From Plasmodiophora brassicae (taxonomy: Eukaryota; Endomyxa; Phytomyxea; Plasmodiophorida; Plasmodiophoridae): a DNA stretch of 64,000 nt. The notes beneath the pieces are model-generated. The model was given only the letters and a program-made list of their open reading frames with translations, was not told where the DNA came from and searched no databases. Position numbers and translations under genes: made by a program. This document shows positions 33,243 to 46,200 of this stretch, in pieces. Position 1 is the first letter of the stretch; each line of letters starts with the position of its first letter. Location: contig JASFAU010000020.1 of assembly GCA_039704465.1 (NCBI GenBank), positions 310,001 to 374,000 of the forward strand, given 5' to 3'.

Positions 33243-35028
33243 ATGTCGGCGCCGGCCAGTGTCATGGCTCAACAGACCCGCTACGATCACAATACGTCCT
33301 GCTGGATGCGTGCCGTCGCGACCAGCACGTCTGAGGGACGCGCTGCACCTCCAGGCCGGCAGGTACGAATCGTCACGTTAGGCACAGATCCAGGCTCCCT
33401 AACTCGTGCTGGACAGGGCACGTCTGCTTTCGTTTGCCATCTCCCGTTTAGCACCGACACGGCCTGGAATTCCAGGTGCCGGTGCTAAACCCCCACCTAG
33501 CCTGCCTTCGAAGGCAGCTAGTGCCTGCGCTTCTTCAACTCGGGCCTGTACTTCAAGGAAGAGCACGTCAACGTTCTCCTGCAGGCACTGCATGCAACAA
33601 CGATGAGGCAGAGGCGCATCTTCTTCCAGTACGTCTTGGGCTCCCGGCGCCGACAGATCCGCAAGTGGGAGGAGGCGTCCGTTGCCCAGCTGTTCGCCAT
33701 CCCGAACGAGTTCAGCTTGTTGAGACAGCGGGCGCAGTCGTCCCGCCTTCGTCTGGCGATCGAGGTACCGCGATGCTCATAAGGCTTGTCATGGTCTGAC
33801 TGCCCGCGATACACAGGACAAGGGTATTCCGTTCTATGACGCGTTTCGGCTGTTCGACCATGCTCTGAACGGGCTGCTGAGTCCCGCAGAGCTCTGGGGC
33901 GCGCTGGAATGGCTCGGGTTCAACGTCGCACCTGACGACGTCCTCGGTTGGTGACGATGCCTGGTCGTCTCTGTTACTGCTGCTGTGTCGCCCGCTGACA
34001 GCCCGCTAGATTTCATGCGATCTGCCGACAAGGACAACGACGGATACATATCCTACCGGGAGTTCACCGACATGATCAGGCAACCGTACGACGACGAGGG
34101 TGGCGTCGAGACCTCCGCGTTGGGTTCGCCGACCGCAACCGGCGTCGGCCACCTCTCTGTATGGTTGATCGCAATATCCACGTTCGCCTGCCGCCCTGCA
34201 GATCCTATCCGCCAATGTAGGCATCGGCGACGCGGCTGCAACCCAAAGGTGAAGACATCCTCCGATCTCTCAAGCAGGCTCGCGATCTCGAGGAGTCGGC
34301 CGAGGAAGAACGGGAGGCGCAGCGGGAGCGCGACGAAGAACGACGGTCGGCGGAGTCGTCGCCTGGCAACTGTGACCACACGCGCTGACCGTTAGGCAAA
34401 CAGGATTCGCGAGCGTCTGCTGGAGGCGGAACTGGAGATGGACGCGGCGCAGGCCGGCGGGCACAATCCGAAGATCACAAACGAACAGATCTACGTTGAC
34501 TTCACGACGAGGCGCCGGCCACGAGGCGTGAAGTCGCTGGACGACATTGTATACGCCAGCGGTACGCCCTGATGGTCGCATTTGGTACTGTCGGCCTAAA
34601 ACTGACGCCGAGCCAGACTCGTACTCGACCTGGTTGCGCGTCCTGCGACTCGGGTCCCTGTTCCTACCGCTGCCGTTCCAGGGCAACGGCGGCGGGACGC
34701 ACCTGAACTCGTACACGATGACAATGGAGATCCTTGTCGAGCAGCTGCCGAGCGATAAGACGGCGCTGATCACGATCGAGCGGCACAGCCAGCACCCTGT
34801 GGTACGTCGGCGCCCGCCTTCGTCCATCCGGTCGCCGCTGAACGCGTCTGTGTCATTGCAGATCGTGTTTGTGAACGCAGCTGGGCAGCTGGGCATCTTG
34901 GACAGCGATTTCGCTGCTCGGGCGCCTGTCCTGCTGTCAGGGTCGACCTGGCACATCGTAACGTTCGTCGTTGATGTGCCAGCGGGCACGTACGCTCTGT
35001 ACATTGACGGGAAGGGGGCCCTGGAGCA
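33243..35028 (+). pseudogene. EF-hand/coiled-coil/LamG-like gene fragment (unit B copy)
   Basis: Copy of 23855-25640 with small indels (extra CC near 33490; net 2-bp loss near 34495). The EF-hand loop and LamG-like exon are preserved and coding is truncated at the same 240-bp repeat. Confidence 0.5.
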
Positions 35029-35265
35029 GCGTACGCCGGTGATGGAGCGATTCGTTGTACTCATATCTCGACTATTGTCGCCACTTTCACGTGAAGCACA
35101 CCTAGGGAGGAAATTAAACGGAACCAGTTAGCGCGGCAGTTAGCAGCGGCGAACTGAACAACATCTTGCCGAAGGCCACAATTTCGACTGGGCGTCGATT
35201 AGACGATGGCGTGACGCGACAATCGCTACGTCGCGGTATTCGAGATCGCAAGGCCCAGCGCTTGC
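35024..35265 (+). repeat. Dispersed 240-bp repeat, copy in unit B
   Basis: Copy of the 25636-25875 repeat, differing by a 2-bp insertion near 35130. Confidence 0.85.
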
Positions 35266-35835
35266 GCAAGCGCTCAGGGCGGCTCGCTCCTTCCGAGACG
35301 CGAAGGCGGCGACGAACCAGGCCCAAACCGACAACGGCGTCCGCCCATAACTCGGCGGGGACATGGTACTTGGCCCGGTTGCTGACACGGAACTGGGCCG
35401 CTGTGCGCGTTCGTTGCCCTCCAGACGATCGTGATCGACCCATGACGTCGTCGACAATGCGGTGTGGAAACCTGCGTGGGGATGCGTGCGGCGGTGCGCT
35501 TGGTTGTACCGGGAGGGGGTGGCGGCGCCGTCTGGTAGGATCCGTGGGTGCGGTAGGATCCGTGGTAGGACCCTGGTAGGACCGTTGGTAGGGACGATAC
35601 ACGGCGTATTTTGAGGTAGTATATACAGTAATTGCTTCTAATAAGCCCCGAACTGAAATAATTGGGGTTCGGGGTCATAGAGCATTGTGAGGGTTTGGGG
35701 TCTTATTGTGAAATATTTTTTGGGTAGGTTCAGTGCTTGGGGTCTTATCAGGAGCACAGTTTATACTTGGAGTTACGTTGCGTAATTCAACCACAGACTG
35801 GTCCCGATTAGCCCAAACAACAAGAAACGGAACAT

Positions 35836-38093
35836 TTATTTGTCGCAGCACAGGAATGCTCGATTCACAGGGACGGCAGTATATCCTCCGACGCCAACAG
35901 GTTCTCCAAAGTGATCCACGCCCAGACAACTTGTAGTGTGCAGTCGTGCGATAACGACCACGATGTGGCCGTCGGGCACAGGCTGTCCGTGTAGAGAGGT
36001 ACGCGGTGCAGTAACAGAGCCGGTGAGTAGCGGCTGGCCATCGGAGTCGAACACCTCGACATAGTCGCCTTCACGAAAACGGTTTTGTCCGGGTTCATAC
36101 GACAGGATAGGCGCGTCCTCGTCCGATGAACTAGGGTCTGCGGCCTTGTAGGTGCCTTCAGAAAATTCGCCGCTGTCGCTGCTGTCGGAATCTGTCCCGT
36201 CATCGACGTTAATTATGAACGGGACGTTCGGGATAAACCGGTACTCATCAAGACCCTGGATCTTGATCCTGCCGGGATCCGCACCCACCGTACCAAGCAG
36301 GCAACCGGTCTTCTCGAAGTACTTATGAATGTACCCCGCTTGACACAACCGCTCCCACGCTTCACCCACCCAGTTGGTAATGAGGACGCGACGCTCGGAA
36401 GCCGTGAACTTTCCTCCTAACCATTTGGATGAGAACGCAGCGTCATCGTCCATCTGCGCATCAAGCCGCGATGCGATCAGATATTTCATCATCCGACCGG
36501 CGCCGGCATCGACTGTCAACGACAATTAGCATGGGAAAATCAAGGTGAACGAAATACATACCAGGTTGCAACAAATCAGTAACGTTTGGCGGAAACAGCA
36601 CGATTTCGCCCAAGGACTTCATCGAATACAAACTCTGGTGCCTTGTGGGATTGAAGGTTGTCGCAGAGGAAGGTCCGATTCTCGTCAGGGTTTACGAACG
36701 CAGGATCTTGCTGCATGACCTTCGCGATGTTTACAGCGGTCTTGGTGTCAACCCATCCGTTTTCTTGAAAATGGACCGACACCCTGGAGTCCTGTGACAA
36801 ATGGCACTTAGAAGTTGATTTGAAGCGTCCAGTGAAGAACACACCCATTGATTCGGCTCGTCAGATCGGAGAATCTGTGTACCCTTGCCGCGAAATATGA
36901 CATGGGGTCGCGGTTGGACCTCACAATCCGCCCCAATGCAGAGGAACAGTGTCGCCTGCCGCTTTTCATCTCCCGCACCCGGCTGCCTGATCCAGACTCG
37001 CTTTGTGCCAACGTCGTCAACGGTCCGTCTGTCACCATCATTCACGAATGGAAGAGGAACCTGCAAAGCATCAAAGAAGTGCAATACAGAGCATCTAGGC
37101 GGAATGGACCTCATCGAAGTTGAACATGGAATGTGGAAATACACTACGACTGGAATTGCGTTTCGCGAGTAGTTGATGAAATTCGTAAACGATGGGCTTG
37201 TATGCTACTGCATCAATCTTCTTTCGGTTGTTCCCGCGTCTGATGGAGAAATCGTGCCTCGGAAGGAACCCATGATAGTACCACCCATACGAGAGCTTAA
37301 TCTCCTTCGCGTTGTTTGGATTTACGATGTTCGGCCTTCGACGAATCTGCCTGGCCATTGAGAGTGACCAGTTCTTCGATATTTTCCTACCTGGAATTAC
37401 ACAGTTAAAACGGTTACCTTTGACGGTTAACCCGGAACCACCTTTCGCCCTCTCTTTGCGGATCTCGCGAGCAAGCACCTCTTCGAGGTGCCGCAAGTCC
37501 TTCAACCAACAGCGATTGTACGAGGACTTCTTGGCACGATCGGCCGACGAAGCCACACGGTCACGTAGTTGATCTTCGTTCTTCATCCATCTTGCGATGG
37601 TCGTTGCAGGTATACCAGTATCATCGGATACAAGTTGAACCGCCAGCGCACGAGACCGCTTCTCACCCGAGCTAGGACGCTGCGTGTCCAATACTTCTTT
37701 GATAATATCCACCTTGCGCTCAAACGAATAACGCTGGCGCTTCGACGAAGGGCCATCAACCCGTTGTTCATCAGGCTGGGGATTTGCTTGGTCTATGACA
37801 CAACCACGAATTATCACACAAGGCACAATATTGGGCGTAGAAACTCCATTCGGCATACATTCTTCCTCGACCTTGTGCGTTTTCATGTGGGAAATCAGGG
37901 CTTGTTTGGTTTGACAGCGTTTATCACATTCAGAGCATGTGAACCTGTCCTTGACCATAGCTGGACACTTGGAGGACACGAATATCTCGCCGGAGCCACG
38001 GGACATTAACATGGACGGCCCGAAGTATTTATGCAGAGTCGCTTGCGACGTCACAGTCTTTCCGGACGTTGCATTCGATGAACTACCTGTCAG
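35836..38093 (-). pseudogene. pogo-1 transposase (unit B), intact N-terminus, broken catalytic part
   Basis: Here the N-terminal extension is in frame: GSSSNATSGKTVTSQATLHK, YFGPSMLMSRGSGEIF, then the C2H2 finger. SQATLHKYF contains QATLHKYF, an exact match to the PCNA-interacting (PIP) box QxxLxxYF. A 2-bp deletion near 36628 (GAATCGACAAAC in A, GAATACAAAC in B) shifts the frame after KAPEFV, removing the third catalytic Asp from the reading frame. The reciprocal state of copy A suggests neither copy as sequenced makes full-length protein. Confidence 0.8.
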
Positions 38094-38246
38094 CAAACGT
38101 CATTAGTTCAAGAACGAACAAGTAACCACAACACGTACTGTGAGCAGCAGAGCCAGGACGGAAAGGGTCAAGAGTTCTGTCTGACGAAGACGCACACGAT
38201 GCGGGTCTTGCTTCTTGCTTTCCATTCACGTCTACGAGAGAGACAG

Positions 38247-38447
38247 TTATTCACGAACGTTCGTGGCAAAAACTCGCTGACCTTCACTCGATTCCTCGAG
38301 GTGACTGTTGTCGCTGGGACCTGTGTTGCCTGATCCCTTGTATCGGGCGATAAGCGCTCGTTTCATATCATCGAACTCCGAAGGTGTTATAATATCATCC
38401 TTCAGCAGCCCAGATAGCTCACGGAGCTCTTCCAGCATCGATGACAT
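38247..38447 (-). CDS. SHOCT-like small ORF in pogo-1 (unit B)
   Basis: Identical product to 28857-29057. In this copy the joined downstream frame (PIP box, zinc finger) is open. Confidence 0.5.
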   Translation of the reverse strand: MSSMLEELRELSGLLKDDIITPSEFDDMKRALIARYKGSGNTGPSDNSHLEESSEGQRVFATNVRE

Positions 38448-38711
38448 TCGCACAGAAGCACTACAACACCATTCGACAATGCACAATGAGTCAATGAGCT
38501 TGCGCCGCGGCACCGCCGCGTAGTCCGTGCACCAAAAAAAACAGCAAAACGTTATGTGGAATTCCTAATAAGACCCCAAACATCTAAATTTAGCCCTATG
38601 TCTTTTATTAAGACCCCGGATATGCCTCGAAATCGGGGTTCGGGGTCATAAGCCATCGAATTCAGGGTTCGGGGCTTATTACAGGAAACCTTAATAGGAG
38701 CAATTACTGTA

Positions 38712-40885
38712 CCGTAATTAACACTGCGCTGTGCCCCCGGGGACCTGTGCCCCCCTCCCAAAAAAATGAGTATCGAAATTTTGCGAGCACCGACTGCGAG
38801 AACCAGTCTGATGTCCACTTGAGGGCCCAAAATTTTCGAGGTCGCAGCTGGAACGCGTGGTGCCGATCCGACTGCATACGTGACGTTTGCTAGCAGTCGA
38901 CACCCTGTCACGATGCCGGTCGTCCAATATCCATCGGGGCGAACTGTTGATATATATGGTTGGGATCGATATCGACGGATGTGGACGCCCCAGTTCATGT
39001 CGGGACCAGTATGAAGTACTTATGTGCGTCTGCGTCGGGCCGGGACTGGGCGTAATGGTTTTCGTATACGCGCTGTATGAACATCATTAACGGTACGCGC
39101 TATATACTTACTGTGCGAACGATATATGTACTCAAATTGCGCCAAGACCGGGTATACCTGGAGCAGTACACCAAGACCGGGTGTACCTGGAGCAGTACCC
39201 GCCGCATCTCTTTTGTCGCGGGACGTGGCGTTGATCATTTGCCACTACACCGCCTTCCAAGAGCGCTAATATTCGAATCGACTTGCGTAGGCGGTCGGAT
39301 TCTGTTCACGTTGAGACAATGTGACGACCGCGAACGCTCGCATCACAAAGGGGAAAGCTTCCCGCGCGGGATATTGGACACCAGGAAACTGGTTTAATCG
39401 GAGAAATACGGTAGATCGTGACATCGCCAAGCTTTGCGTATCGTTGCTGGTGAGAGTTCATGAAGCGATTCTATAATCCACTCCGCCAGCTGGCGGCGGG
39501 AAGGTGGACCGATTACGTCATCGACAGGCCTCTCCAACATCCAGGTCTCCCACCGGTTTCGAATGCGCGCCTTCAAAGGCTTGTTGATGCCAATGTCGAC
39601 TGGCTGCAACAGGTAGGTGCAATTTCCAGGTATATGTTCAACTCGAACACCTAACTGATTGATGCTCGATACCACTGACGTCATCGTATGGCACCGGTAG
39701 GAGTCCAACAGAAGTATTGAACTTGCATTGCCGACACGTACATGAGTAATATATGGTTCGAGGATCTATAACGTGATGTTAGCGGTTTACTGTAGTACAG
39801 ACATGACGAGCAGAAAACGGCCATGTTACCTTGCTGACCCATTGCAGCATGACGTCTCCATCCATCCAGGCATTTGGCTGGCAGACGTACTCGCTGCCTG
39901 GGGGATATGAGGGCAGCTCTCGCAACGCGATCCGTCCTCGTGGATGGCCCTTGAATACGATCATCGGGCGGAGAAGAGAGCCGTCCGCCGTAACCGCAAC
40001 TGCCACCGTCACCCTCATTGTCGACGATGATGCTTTACGTATGTTCACACGCCTCGCGCCGACTTTGTCAATCGTTCGACGGGGTTCCATCGAGAAGAAA
40101 ACAGCCGTTTGGTCCATATTCACTATCAGGCGCCTGTCGATACCGGCCAGACGAGGCATTATGGATGCCATTAACATCTCTGCCATGAGGTGCTCATCGG
40201 CGGGGTGCTTTGGTGACGCGTGCGAGCATACACGCATCGTCAGGTGGTGCTTCTTCAAAAAGCGGCGGAGCGTCGCTTCCCGGGCGCACCTGGATTTCTC
40301 TCCAAACTCCGGGTACAGTTGACACACGTGCGTGTTGAGGTTCTGGAGCGAAATTCCTGACAATGGCGTTAATGAACAAAGGCGGCGAGTTTGACAGTAC
40401 TAAGTGGTTAAGTACCGATGCCAGCATCACTCTTTTCAACAATCCACATTAAGATTGCCTCTTCCTGCTCTTCCACGAAAATGGGGGTACCTCCGCGACC
40501 CACGGTTGTTGCGTCAGGACGCGACTCCAGAAGACGCTGCTCGAGTTTTACCCACCGTCGAAGCTGAAAAGGTCTTATGTTGTTGGCATCCGCAAACGAG
40601 TGCAATGAAGCCCCGGTCGCCGATGAGCGCTGCCACTCACGAAGAATAGCAAGCTTCTCGCTGTTGGTTATTGACTTTCGGCAACCCATCGCAACAACAA
40701 GCGCTTCTAACAACCAAGACGTCACGACAGCCAGTGGTTTGAATGTACCGCCCCGGGTCGGGGTATCGGGGGTCAGCGGCAGACCCAAAAAATCGCTGCA
40801 AAAACGGGCGAAAACTTTACATGGCGATGAACCCATCACGCACTTTTCTTGTACATGGGGGGGCACAGCGCAGTGTTAAATACGG
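38712..40885 (-). mobile_element. pogo-2 (unit B copy)
   Basis: 2,174 bp copy of 29321-31495; again only one TA (38710-38711) separates it from pogo-1. Confidence 0.9.
39394..40689 (-). CDS. pogo-2 transposase (unit B), apparently intact
   Basis: From ATG 40689 the first exon is continuous: GRGGTPIFVEEQEEAILMWI, EKSDAGI, then the 60-bp intron into ISLQNLNTH. Downstream exons and all three catalytic Asp (NMDQTAVFF, LLLDSYRCH, LLQPVDIGI) are as in unit A. With its TIRs and TA flanks intact, this is the best candidate for an active transposase in the window. Confidence 0.85.
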
Positions 40886-41350
40886 TAGTTATAAATACAG
40901 TAATATATCACCGCAAAGGTGCGAGCATCCCACATTGCAGAAATGAGGTCCGCGTAGGACCTCAGCTTCTCTTGCCCTTGCGCGGTCGCCACGCCAACAG
41001 CGCCTGCCACCACGTCCAGGATGATGACGCACAACGTGACGACGACCGCCACGGCGCGAACAGCACCTGGTCTACGTCATCAGTCGGACAACAATTCAGG
41101 GACTGCACCGATTTTCTCACGAAGGATGTCGAACGGCTCATGCGCCGGCGCCGCTTGCACGACGTCCCCTGTCGGGCATTCAATGTGATCGGCGTCGGCC
41201 TGTTGCCCCTGCGGCGGTGCATAACCGCAGTACTCGCAGCCCAACCTTGTCCCGTCAGGGCTCCACATGAACTTGTGTCGCGCGACCATCACACCAGCGC
41301 GACGACACACAAGAGCAATATGCCGACAACGGTGCAGCCGACCGTGTGGT
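40885..41350 (-). CDS. Small membrane protein, 3' end (unit C copy)
   Basis: Third copy of the gene at 22105-22575, with the same altered C-terminus as the B copy. Confidence 0.4.
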
Positions 41351-42001
41351 CAGAACGGGGCGGTGTCCGTCACGTCAGGGGCGCTCTGGACACAAAAACC
41401 GGGCCCTGCCTCCTGCCTCGTCTGACTGTGCTGCAGTTGGGTGCGTGCCCACAACCACGTGCCAACGCAGTAGGTACCTACAGTATGTACGCAGGTGGCC
41501 TGTGCCTCCGACGGCCCCGCGAAGGCAGTCCGGACCAAGAAACGGCCAATGCCAGCACGTTGGAGGACGGCATGGACCTGTTCAATCCTGTGTACAAAGA
41601 GGTCATCGATCTGCTGAGCAATGACGTTTCCCCAGGTTTCTGCAGGAGCCGGGCATGTTGGAACTATGGGAAGAGTTCAAGGAGCGCCGGCAAGAGTTGG
41701 ACATGCTCAGCACACCGCGGGTCTCCACGCGATCCTTCGCTGTATGAACGGATTGGATACAAGGTCAAGAAACTCCATTTGACCAGGACGGCAATGTGTC
41801 AAACGCTGCCTCGGTTTCGTAGTTTGAACCTGGCGTCGCGTCGGGCGCTGCACTGCAGATCGATAAATTCAGAGCATATACGTCAATGGGCGCCATGACA
41901 CGTTATACCGGACGATGTGGTTGCCGTGCCTATGCATGGCCTGCGCGCGGGTGACGTGACAATGACGGCAAATGCGGCCGAGAGGGGCCTCAACTGTTCC
42001 G
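40901..42001. repeat. Tandem unit, truncated copy C
   Basis: Matches 22121-23226 of copy A and stops at CAACTGTTCCG, after which unrelated sequence begins. It shares indel states with B (AGCCCAACC at about 41239), so it probably derives from B, plus a private 4-bp deletion near 41371. Confidence 0.93.
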
Positions 42002-43024
42002 TACACAGCTTATCGTACAGTGGAAACCGACGTTAGTCACGCCACGTACCGTAATTCTTCTTCTTCCTTGGATCTGTTTGTGAGTCAGTGCCAACATGCA
42101 CCTTGCTTGCACGCTTCGCCGGGGGTAGAGTCGACAGTTCGATGCTCCTGTAATCATTATTGGTAGGCAACGCGCTTACTGCACACAAACACGCGGAATG
42201 AGAGATCGTGGCACCGGTGCGGAAACGCTATGAGCGCACCTGAAGCGTGCGATGTAGCAGGCACCTCGCCGCCAGAACGAATATATGGGGTGCCTACGCT
42301 ATGCACGGATACCTGCCAAGTCGTCTCGAGCGCCGCCGAGAATCACGATTAGTGGCCGCAGGGCGCCCCTGGAAGGGGGACACCTCGCCCGGTTTATTCG
42401 TTTCTAGTGACCCACAGCGAGAGCTGAAGAGCAACAGAAGCCAAGCGCGTAACATCTGCTGCCTACCGGTGCTCGTATATGCAGTTGTCGTCGCCAGCAA
42501 CAGAGGAGTTTTGCAGCACGTGCGTTGTCGTCGCAGCGCTTCTGATGCTAGCTGGCGCTGCCATTCGACGTGCAGGGTGGCGTTGATGCCCTTGCGTAGT
42601 ATTCGTTTGGCTGGGAAGATCAGTACAGCTGGGGACATTACTTGCCCAGGGTGACAGAGCACAGCGCGGCGCCCGGGCTAAATTTCAGGACTGGGAGGAC
42701 GACGGTGTGCGTGGTGCCTGTTGCAGCTCGACTGCCGCGTAGCGCGGGGCTAGAGATTGGGATGCGATAGGGGCCTACAGAGGCCGCCGGTGCCGTTATA
42801 GATGAGCATATGACCAAGGCGGGTGCCATCGCTGTTGGGCGATGGTTCTGCCTGTGGTCGACGACGGTCGTCGGCATCTGCTGCGCGGTCGCTCCGGATC
42901 GAAACGACGACGGGCTGGCTGGTTGGCGAGCGCAACGAGCCACAAAGAAGATGGTGGGCCGCGATCGTACCACGAAAGTCGCCGCATTGCGTTCTGCCAC
43001 AGAACGGTTCAGGCTGCGTCAACG
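42002..43024. other. Host sequence between the array and gypsy-2, no gene recognised
   Basis: Unrelated to the tandem unit. Overlapping frames at 42294-43022 (both strands) are GC-biased with no motif, signal peptide or coherent splicing. It is the left flank of gypsy-2 and once ran directly into 48376. Confidence 0.4.
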
Positions 43025-43030
43025 GACTAC

Positions 43031-43227
43031 TGTGCTAACGCCGCCGCTGCCCACTACGGGGGCGGTCGGTCGCAAGAGTCGGCGCCTGGTGATATAACGA
43101 ACTGATGTATTTGGACAGGATCGTCACAGCAAGGGCCGCTGCGGGGTCGAGTACGGTCATGATCATGTGACCGGGTGGCAGCAGCATCTGAGCAGCATCA
43201 TCTGAGTACTGGTACTCTGGATGAACA
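43031..43227 (-). repeat. gypsy-2 3' LTR
   Basis: 197 bp, identical by eye to 48173-48369. On the minus strand it is preceded by ACACGGGGAG, a short purine-rich tract. Confidence 0.93.
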
Positions 43228-43236
43228 CTCCCCGTG

Positions 43237-46200
43237 TTAGAAATCTGCTAACAGTCGTGAGCAGAGCGGGTCTCCTTCGGCTTGTCGTTCGAGGAAGGCC
43301 CTGACGATATCAGGAACATCGGCCGCCATGACCGAGTAAGGTTCCCATGAATTGTCGGTGGCATCGAATCCGATCCAGTTGATCAGTAGTTCAGTGTCAC
43401 CTGACGTAGAGTTGACTCGAATGTCCTCGACTGCGTTGACTTGGTAAGCCACGCCGGTGAGCGCGATGTTGTGCTTCAGGGAAGAGGTGACATTCAAGTG
43501 CGCATCTGCATAGAACATTAAGCGCTGGGCGTGTACATCTGAGATACGATCAGTCAAGAGATCTCGAACTCGATACACCCAGTCGTTGATGGTGTCGATA
43601 ATCTGGGCAGGTCCAGTCCAGTTGTTGCTCGGACTTGGAGTGCTTGCCATGGTTGGCCACGAGAACATAGTCGCCCGTCGTGAAGTTGATCTCGCGAACA
43701 TTGCGTCGGCGACGCCGGGCGCGTTGCTTGAGATCACGTAGATGGGTGCGTGTACGTGCCACTGCTTTGTGCATGTCCTCGAGAGAATCGATAAGTTCCG
43801 TCGTCATTTCCTTGAGACGGTCAGGGGTCAACGGTACGTCGATAACCGCGTCGATGCGTTTGTTGAAGATAATCGAGATAGGTGTCGAGGGTGGCAAACC
43901 CGTAAACATCGTGACAGGCGCGTAGCCCACACTTGATCGAACAGTGTGATTTACCGTCATGTTGATCAGCGGAAGGACATACGGCCAATCCTGGAATGGA
44001 AGATTTAGCTCGGAGAGGAGGGACTTCAGCAGAAAGAGAAGCCGCTTGTTGACAACCTCAACCGTGCCGTTCGCCCAAGGTGTGTAGGCAGTTGTGAAAT
44101 GATGGTTGCAGTGTAACCGGCTATTACTCGGCGATAACCGCGTTTTTGAAGTGTGTGCCGCGGTCAGAGACATGTTGGAAAACAATGCCGAAACGTTTGA
44201 ACCAATCCAGAAGAGATTCGGCGACAACGCTGTGATCCGCGAATTGACAAGGAATTAACTCGACGAATGCCGTGGCGTCGTCCTTCAGAACCAGAACATA
44301 ACGAAGTTGATGAGAATCGCCTGGACGAGGTTTGGATAAGAACAGAAAGTCATAGTGGATGACCTTATTGGGCTTGTCCGCATGCATAGCCGTGCCAAAA
44401 GGTCGGGGAATCATCGAATCTTTGTTGCGTAGGCAGTGTAAGCATTTGTCCACAAATGCACGAACAAAGGAATCCAGATCAGGCCACCAGAAGAGTTGTG
44501 CGATGCTCGAAATAGTCGATGCAGCAGGTTGATGACCAGACAGTCCCATATGTGAAATCACTGCGATGCGTAGCTGCAGTGCATGTGATGGTACCCAGAG
44601 TTGATTGTCTGGAGTACGCCAGCCAGATTCCGGGCTAAGGTGGAGAGACATGTCCCCTTCGAGTTGGAGAATATCGGAAACGGCAGATAGGTCGTGTTGG
44701 CGAATGTAGTCGGTCTGAGCGTTACTAATCTCGTCGACAGACGGCCAGATAAACTCATCGGTCATCTTGTAATCGTCGAAGTCAAGATTAATTGCCATAT
44801 GACGAATAGAACGGAACGATGGAGGGAAAATGAGGAGAGTGGTTGCAGGGCGACGCCCCACCGCGTGGCGAGGTCGGCCCAAACGTTGTCCTCCCCAGCA
44901 ATGTGCTCAATGTGAAAATCTAGGTCGATAATCTGAAGTCGCCAGCGCTCCAAGCGATCGCCGGTCGTCCGACTAATTCGTGCAACCGAGGCTGGGTTCA
45001 GAATGAAAACCAAATTACGGTGGTCTGTGAAGATTCGAAGTGCCAGCTTTGACATAGAGATGAAGTGTCTGAGGCGATAGCAGCCTTCAATGATGGCGTA
45101 GGCCTCCTTCTCAATGGTCGCCCTTCAATTGAGAACCACGGAATGTCCCCGAGATGAACGACAAAGGTTCGTGGTGTTGCTCACCGTACGGGAGATCAAT
45201 ATCTTCCGGAGGGATCTGCGACAGGAAAACAGACCAGAAACGGTCACTCGCATCCGGAAAGAGACACATGATCCATTCGTCCTTGGTGTGCGCCAGCGTC
45301 ATGGCCTCCGATAGTCGATGCTTCAGAGAATTGAAACTGGTGAGATGGTCAGTGGTCCAGCCGATGTCGGCTAAACGAACTCGACGTAGGTGTGATTTCT
45401 TCAGACTGCTGACAGAACGAGAAGCGGACAGAAGTAGATCCTGTAGCGGATGAACATGTGCCGCGAATTGAGGGATAACAGAACGGACCCAATTGAGGCC
45501 CGAGAGGAACTGTTGGAGATCAGCAGCCGTGATAGGAGTTGATAGATCGTGCAAGGCGTTGAGATACGAGCGATCGAACGACACTCCATCAGCGGATATA
45601 ATATAACGCGACCGCACCATGTCACTGAAGTGAGATATAACTGGCAGCGATCAGGGTTGAGTTTAACTCCAAACTCGTCGAAAGCGTTGAGAAGAGATTC
45701 GAGTGTGTCCATGTAGGCTCCGAATCCAGATACGTAGCCGAGGATATCGTCGATCCAGAGTAGGGCGCAGATATATAGAAGTTTCCCCAACACCTGTTGC
45801 ATTCCCGCCTGGAACGCAAACACGCAATCAGCGATTCCCTGGATGATGCGCCTGGGTGTAAACGTGGCGATGTGCGTCATGAACGAGCAGGCCTCCTGCG
45901 AATCAGGGTGCAACGGAAATTGCCAATAGCCTTTAAAGGCATCGAACAGCATGAAGATGGTCGCGGAACGTAGGTAGGTCAGGATGATGTCGATGTGAGG
46001 CATCGGCCATGCAATGCGTTCGGTCTGTTTGTTGACGGCTTCATTGATGTCGACGGTCAGCCGATGGCCGCGAACCTCCGTGTCCTTCTTGTCGACGACC
46101 AGACACGGCGACGCGTACCTGCTGTGCGGATTGCGGTACACAAAATCGTTTTCCGCCAAGGTTCCTACGTGATCATCCATGAATTTTTGATGTTCGAGGG

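Larger units (their letters stand above)
35626..38709 (-). mobile_element. pogo-1 (unit B copy)
   Basis: 3,084 bp copy of 26236-29318, same TIRs and TA flanks. Confidence 0.9.
31511..40900. repeat. Tandem 9,390-bp unit, copy B
   Basis: Second complete copy, same gene order. Its pogo-2 transposase frame is more intact than in A, while its pogo-1 transposase has a 2-bp deletion near 36628. Confidence 0.95.

Noticed and set aside
40849..41898. 349-residue plus-strand frame in unit C
   Set aside because: It opens only because of a 4-bp deletion private to copy C and runs antisense through the membrane-protein exons; copies A and B do not support it.
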